Positions 58,189 through 64,000 of a DNA stretch of 64,000 bases are shown here, piece after piece. The stretch is from Thuidium tamariscinum. Lineage: Eukaryota; Streptophyta; Bryopsida; Hypnales; Thuidiaceae. Position numbers and translations under genes: made by a program. The notes beneath the pieces were generated by a model. The model made no database searches. It was given only the letters and a program-made list of their open reading frames with translations, and was not told where the DNA came from. Position 1 is the first letter of the stretch; each line of letters starts with the position of its first letter. The stretch spans positions 33,218,821-33,282,820 of the forward strand of contig OX344750.2 in NCBI GenBank assembly GCA_947034885.2, written 5' to 3'.

Positions 58189-60625
58189 GACGAGCAAACT
58201 ACTTGTACAATTTTGGTACGCTTTCAAATTGCTTGCTTGTTTTTTTGGAGGTCTTATTGTATGATTATAAGGATTGAGTACAAGGTTGTGGTTCAAATTT
58301 TTGAAGAGCTGATTAACCAATTTCTACTTTAGGATTGTAGATCGTAAATCAATCCTACTGCAATTGAAAGTTAATCACTGGGAAAACTTTCTTTTTGTTC
58401 AAAAATCTGCAACTCAATTTAGAGAGAAATAAATTCCTATGCTTAGAAAAACATTATTGGTGATTAGATTCTTTGTCTAGCTTGAGTACTATTCTTCTGT
58501 CTTGCCATATCCAGGGTTGGGTTGCTTGTAACTTAGATCTGGTAGTCTATTACAAAACTACAAAGAAGGAAATATGAACTGGAAACCTTGAGGAGCCAAC
58601 GGAATCAGAATTGCATCTTGAGGTTGCTCCATTTCGAAATTGTTGTCGCATGCAGTGCATTTACAGCTTAGGGTTTCAGTTCTTTTGCACCTCCTCGGGA
58701 CCCGAGTAGCCTGAGGTGTGTTCTGAAAAGCTAATGGGACCTCCTTGAGCTTTGGCATCCTACAACAGCCCTACTTTCTGGGCGCCTGAGCTTCTGGCCA
58801 GCAAAGCCTTACTTTGTTCTGTGTTGTGTCTTGGTGTCCTTTGCTTGTGTTGTCTGTTCTGTAGCTAGCCTTGTTTGCTTCCTTTGTTTTGTTCTCCAAG
58901 CCATATGTCGCTGGGGTTTCTTATTTTACTTCTGCAATGAAATTCTGTTTCATTTGTGCAGAAAATTTGTAAAATAGCTAATGGTCTGTCCCAAGGAGCC
59001 CCATGATTGTCCTAGAACTTTTGGGACGTGAACATGTTAGCTCTGACCTACTGAGATTAAGGATAAGAATGAGATTCCCAAAGCTAGCTATAAGCTTACA
59101 ATGCTTTTTAATTTGTTTAATTTATAAATTTTTGGGGCTTGATGAACCCCACTTGGGTTCGGAGGAGTGTTCTGAGGTGAGTCAGGTCCATACCAAGATT
59201 TGTAGTTTTCTTAATTATTATCTTGTCTTTCTCATCCTTTTCCATTCTTTCAGGCCTGCTAATTTGTTGTATTTAATTTAGGATTAATCAGTTCTCATTT
59301 CTCAAGTATTCTTAATTTAAGTCTTTGGCACCAGTTTAGTTTTGTGTAGCATTGCCTCAGTGAATATTGTTTTAGCCAAAATATTAGTAGCTTTGATTGT
59401 ACACAGGTTTAGTGAGCAACTGAGCATGAGATTCCTTACGCATAAATCAATAGATTTTGAAGCAAAAACTACAAACTATAGCTAGCTTCATCAACTCTGA
59501 TTAGCTTTTGATTAATCAAAGTTCTTTATCATGAGTTCTAGAACATTTAATTGATAATGTTGATAAGTTTAAAGTAACTTCTAATGCATTTTTAATGGAA
59601 GTAAGGTAGTTGGCTCTAAAATGGAACGGGCATTAAGAATGGACCCTATAAAAGGTTGTAAAATGGACAATTGGTGGTTCTTAAATGGACCTCCACATTC
59701 ATTGAATGAATCAAGAAAAGATGCATTGGAAATAGTGAGAGCCAATCATGCTCTTTGCTTTTCCATCTTTTTTTAGAAATTGCAAGTGAACCATTCATGG
59801 AAGACCTAGAGACATAAAATAGGGACCTACGGCACATCTCCTTTGAAAATTCATAACTAATTCAAAAATGTGTCAAAAATTATGAAACCACTTGTGTTAG
59901 ATTCCTCTTCAATTTTTCTTTCTCTGAAAAAAGGACTAAAAATATTTCCATTCAAGTAAATACATGAAAAAAGGGGACCAGCCCTTAGATGCTCCATTAC
60001 AGAGCCGACTACCTTAGTACTGTAATGTTGCCCCCAAAACTATCAGTATTGCTCTCTAACTTCATTGCAGAACCTAACCTTGAAATGAATTTGTTTCTAT
60101 TACCAAATTAAATAGCATTAATTCAGCCCATCCACACATGCTGAAATTTGATCAATCAAATTGATCAACATAAAGTTAATTGAAGCCATCAGTAGTTCAG
60201 CACATTAGATGAATTCAAGCATGAATTCCTATTTGTTAATTCTCAAGTATACTTGTTGACCTTCTTGCAACCATTACAAGAAACACATCTGATTCTATAT
60301 TCATGAATATGTGCATGAATACCAAGAGTCTCAAAACTAGAGTGCTGGATTGTTAAGGCTTGCAATTTCAATTCAAGCTTTGAACTTTTTGTTTTCTAAT
60401 TGTTCTTTATTGTGGCTTGTCTTTATTTATCCCTCATATGCTCGTAAATTAAACATCTCAAGTAGGGTACCTAATAGATTTTTTGATTTGAAATTCAGAT
60501 CCCTGCTTTATGTGGAAAAGCAAAGGAGATTTCGATGGAGGATAACAGTCTTCAGGTTTGAAGCTCATCAAATGGTTTGAATTAGATATGGATTGTTTTG
60601 TTTTGGTTAGGAAACATATATGGTA
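58189..60625. other. Intergenic, no supported gene
   Basis: ORFs at 58558-58758 (minus) and 59003-59281 (plus) have no recognised domain. The segment 58500-59000 is less AT-rich and may be an untranslated or decayed gene fragment, but I cannot support a call. Confidence 0.35.
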
Positions 60626-60715
60626 CTCCCTTTGTCCCACTAAAAGCTTCCCAAATTCTTCTTGTAAAGCCTGTAAATCAACCTAATTAGTAAGCTTTTA
60701 GTGGGACACAGGGAA
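60626..60715. mobile_element. Stowaway-like (Tc1/mariner) MITE, about 90 bp
   Basis: It begins CTCCCTTTGTCCCACTAAAAGCTT and ends with the inverse of TTCCCTGTGTCCCACTAAAAGCTT, making a short hairpin with a spacer of about 40 bp. The CTCCCT(C/T)(T/C)GTCCCA terminus is the Stowaway signature. TA precedes the left end. The right TA duplication appears altered. Confidence 0.8.
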
Positions 60716-61730
60716 TTCTAATAATTTTAGAATCATTTATAACTTGTGGTATTTCGCTTGTAACTTTGGCAATTTATAAATGGGAGCATCATTGCTAAGC
60801 ATTGGTCTTCCTCATATCTTATAGAAGAATATTTTGGCTTCATTATGTTTTTTTTTAATTGCATCACAAGGTTTAGTGGAGAACTGTAATATGCTCCTCG
60901 AAACCCAATGAGGGATTTGGGGTGCAAAGAAAGGTTCATAGGGTTTTAAAGTATTGACCAAATAGAGTCAAATTTTTTATTACAATATAATTGGAATGTT
61001 TTGGTAGGATTACTTTGATAGTTTTGATAATGTGAGAGTTTTGGTGAGATTACTATACACCCAAACTCCATCTTCCACTTAAATATGTTCACTTCTAATT
61101 CTACAAGAAGACAACAATGACTGTTGTGAATATAGGTTTCTTATATGAAACTCAATAGGGTTTGAAATTATGAACTATGCTAGTCCTAGTCTCGGATCCG
61201 AAGAGCATTTATTTGCTTTCAAACCATAGTGTTTGCATCTTCATTTGTACTCTAATGCATTCTCCTTGGATGAAGATTGGTCATAGTCAAAGTGCTTGAT
61301 TCTCCTTCTCGATTCCGAGCCACTTGTTTTGAATCCACAAAATGCAATCATTGAAGATCTTAGATATTCTCTTTATGTTTTGAAGAGTACTTTGTAATCA
61401 ATAATTAGATCTAATATATCCATTTTTTGTCTTTTAGGATTCTCTTTTTTAAAATTAGGTGATTTTGTAATTGAAAGCATGTAACTTCTCAAATCCATGT
61501 CCAATATGGAATTGATTTGAGCCTCTTTGGTTCCGAGGAGGCTTTTACAAGAAGGATGTGTTGTTGAGGTTTAGCTATTTTAGATGTATGACATTTATTG
61601 TATTGATGTAATGTGAAGTGTTAGATTTTGAATTATGAAATTGGGGTCATTTGCTGAGATGCCAATTTCATTGCAATGAAGTCATGTGGCTATGTTTGAT
61701 GTTCTAAATTTGATTTGGTATTCTTGTTAG
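60716..61730. other. Intergenic, AT-rich
   Basis: No supported gene. Immediately downstream an acceptor-like TTCTTGTTAG at 61721-61730 opens the first candidate exon of the transposon-associated gene. Confidence 0.35.
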
Positions 61731-63630
61731 CCACATGATGGTGCCGGGTCACAGACTACAGAAGATGTTGCAACTACAGTTGCAGAATTGCTAGAAACAA
61801 CAAAAGGCAATCTTCATCAAACCTTTATAGAGGATCCATCATTCCATGGTGGCCAAATTCAATAGGTAATCTGAAAGCCTTGGTTAAAAGCCTTCAATAC
61901 ATTCTATTCATTAGTACTTTCATGGTAGTTGTTTGAATTTAATATTGTCATAAGCAACTTGATTAATGTTTATATTGGATCTTGAATTAGAATTAGACAA
62001 GCCTCTTAAGATGCCAAATACCCTTGTTGGTATTCCGAAGAGGCAGCCTTGGGTTTTGGGAGGGATGTGTTGATTTCTTATATCTTTGCTCTTCGGAATC
62101 CGAAGACCCCAACTAGGATTCCGAATAGGCCTTCTTTGGTTTTGAGGAGGGTGTGATTGCCTCACTATACCAAATTGCTTTAAATCCAAACATCTTTACT
62201 TGGGCTCAAAAGAGGCCACCTAGGGTTTTGAGGAGACTTCTTGAGTTGTTTGAAAATGCAAGTTTATGAGTTTTTTAAGTTACACTTAGTGTAGTATGGG
62301 TGATATTTTTAGTTGGACTTTTCCAAGCTACTTTGTATCAATGAAGGCCTAGTTTATTTAATGCCTACTTGTGGTAAATGGTTGTGACTTTAAATCTCAT
62401 TCAATATCAAATAACACAGGATCTATAAAATTAGGAATGAAATTGAAATACTATGTGATTTGCATTTGTAGAATTTGACATTTAATTTTGAGGAATAACT
62501 GAATAAGGTAGTGTCCAAGAATGGGGGATCACAATTCTTGGGAATGTGCTCTAATAGAATAATAGTTTTCAATAGGATGTTTAAATATGTAATTTAAATT
62601 GTCTAAGATGTCTATTGTATGTGCTTAGACTTTATTAGAATTTAGTCTCAAAGTATTTGTATTGTTATATATTATAACAAATTTGAAATTGAAATTTTTA
62701 TGATATATCAGGAACCTCTTGTAACCGATGCCCCTATTGAACTAGAATTGATACATGATGAGACTGTGAATGCATTTCGAGCAAAAGAAAAACTTGATTT
62801 CAACACCATCATCCGCAAGTATCGATTGCAACCAGCAAGGTCTTCTCGCTTCAAAATCCCACTCTGTCGATTGATATCATTGCCACTTATAAGGCCAATT
62901 CTACAGACTGATGTAGTTCGCCTTGAACCTGACTTTGTTCACGGGTATAGAGAGGGTGATCGAGTTTTTTATGTTTCACTTCACAATGATAAAGGTATAA
63001 GTCAAAAGGTGACAGATGAGATTTCTTATTCTTGGGATGCTATCTGGTTGGCCAAGAATGCAAAATTTGAGAACAAACTACAAGGCCATGAGGATCGTTC
63101 TAGACTATCAGGCTTCATGTTTTTTTGTGTGGGATGGAAACCACCGCTTCAAGGCTTGGACAAATTACATCAACAGAATGAAAGTCGAAGATGATGACAT
63201 GCATTGCAAAGTGGATTCTATTCTATTGGAGACTAAGGGATCCATGGGTCTCTTGATGCATGCAATGAATGACGTCAATAGGTAATAGTTTTTCATTTGT
63301 AAATTTGTGATGGTACAATTGATCTAGTGATTATTGGGCTCATGGTTTTTTTCAAATGAAAGATATATATTGTGCAATTTGAGTGAAATGAAGGACCATT
63401 TGTATTCCTAATTTTGATTTTTGAACTTCTTAGGTCTACAGAAAATGCACATGTGAAGACAAATGTTGTGCACCGTCTTCATAGAATCAACACATATGGA
63501 TCCCTCAAACTTCAAGACTTCAAAGAGTTACTTTCAGAAGATGAATACAAAGCTTGCGAGACTCGAATAAAACCGTATCCTTGGTACCCTCTAACTTCCG
63601 ATATCTTTATATGGTTTCTTCATCGGGTAT
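61731..63630 (+). pseudogene. Transposon-associated gene of unknown function, probably broken, at the window edge
   Basis: Candidate exons: 61731-61863 (PHDGAGSQTTEDVATTVAEL...), 62710-63282 and about 63433-63628. The main exon reads EPLVTDAPIELELIHDE, DFVHGYREGDRVFYVS, then changes frame in a T7 run at about 63119-63125 to continue FVWDGNHRFKAWTNYI and VDSILLETKGSMGLLMHAMN. The last exon reads STENAHVKTNVVHRLHRINTYG. The DGNHR and HVKTN motifs match a family I have seen associated with plant transposons, but I cannot give its function. The first exon ends in an in-frame TAG directly at the donor. With the frameshift, the copy is probably broken unless T7 is a sequencing error. The gene may continue past the window. 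Confidence 0.6.
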
Positions 63631-63633
63631 GAG

Positions 63634-64000
63634 TCTATCAATTTATCTTGTCTTTGAAATTGTAAGCTATTAGCTAAGGTTGAGTTCTCTAACTATATTT
63701 TTCTATTGCTTTTGTGATTGTGCAATTTGTTTGTAGGGAGAGTGTGGGCGCTTTATTCCCACCCTTGGAATAAAGTGTACACAACCAGGTTCTACTATTC
63801 TGTGAGTGATTCCTAGTGGGTGTCTAACCTACATGCAATCCAATTACGCCTTCCAAGCAATGGATCTTCCTAACTTCCTACTCCTAATCAACCCGCTTGC
63901 ACTTGCTAGATGGGAATAACTTTCACTCTAAGGTTTTGGAATTTGAGATAAGTCTTTTAGTCGGTTCCTACTTTGTAATATTGGTGGGAGTCTAAGGTTT
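63634..64000. other. Window edge, no feature supported
   Basis: Sequence downstream of the donor-like GTATGAG at about 63628. It is either intron of the preceding gene or intergenic DNA. An acceptor-like TTTGTTTGTAG at about 63726-63736 is followed by GGAGAGTGTGGGCGCTTTAT, which could open a further exon. Confidence 0.3.

Noticed and set aside
1..64000. CRISPR arrays, bacterial operons or organellar origin
   Set aside because: No spaced direct repeats of CRISPR type; spliced genes and plant nuclear transposons throughout exclude a prokaryotic or organellar source.

Overview
The window is nuclear DNA of a land plant. It carries intron-rich genes of plant type (an NPR-family immune regulator, REV1, and a SUVR-type SET methyltransferase) in AT-rich, transposon-laden intergenic DNA. 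The transposon proteins resemble types I associate with non-seed plants (bryophyte, lycophyte or fern), but no species can be named from sequence alone.

Layout. 1-5.4 kb: AT-rich DNA with no supported gene. 5.5-8.7 kb (minus): a complete six-exon NPR-family gene. 9-18 kb: intergenic DNA full of small inverted-repeat elements, including a CACTA-type MITE with a 3-bp target duplication, a fold-back element and two related hairpin/palindrome loci. 19.3-28.0 kb (plus): a complete REV1 translesion polymerase gene; my 24-exon model gives 1180 codons plus stop with no frame break. 29-31.8 kb (minus): a decayed Helitron helicase split by another TIR element. 32.7-54.3 kb (minus): one dead MULE-like, SWIM-domain transposase gene cut into four pieces by three later insertions. 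54.3-64 kb: AT-rich DNA with a 24-bp minisatellite, a 1.26-kb CACTA-type element, a Stowaway-like MITE, and at the right edge a transposon-associated gene of unknown function.

The most notable object is the largest insertion in the dead MULE gene: a 16,849-bp element (35038-51886) bounded by 18-bp perfect terminal inverted repeats and a 4-bp GCTA duplication. It carries two convergent multi-exon genes. One is a DDE-type transposase-like gene (35930-40493, plus), reading through five exon blocks except for two C-to-T-type nonsense codons. The other is a ten-exon gene (50382-43557, minus) whose predicted product has a basic N-terminus, a coiled coil, a RING-like cysteine/histidine cluster and a complete pre-SET/SET/post-SET module of the SUVR histone H3K9 methyltransferase type. 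A DNA transposon that carries a chromatin-silencing enzyme is unusual. The N-terminal half has three apparent frameshifts, while the methyltransferase half is open and splice-consistent.

The other insertions in the same dead gene are a solo LTR (52593-53184) with 5-bp target duplications and a dense array of perfect heat-shock elements upstream of its TATA box, and a 328-bp CACTA-type MITE (33417-33744). Removing either the LTR or the MITE with one duplication copy restores the transposase reading frame exactly, which shows that this is one interrupted gene and fixes the insertion boundaries.
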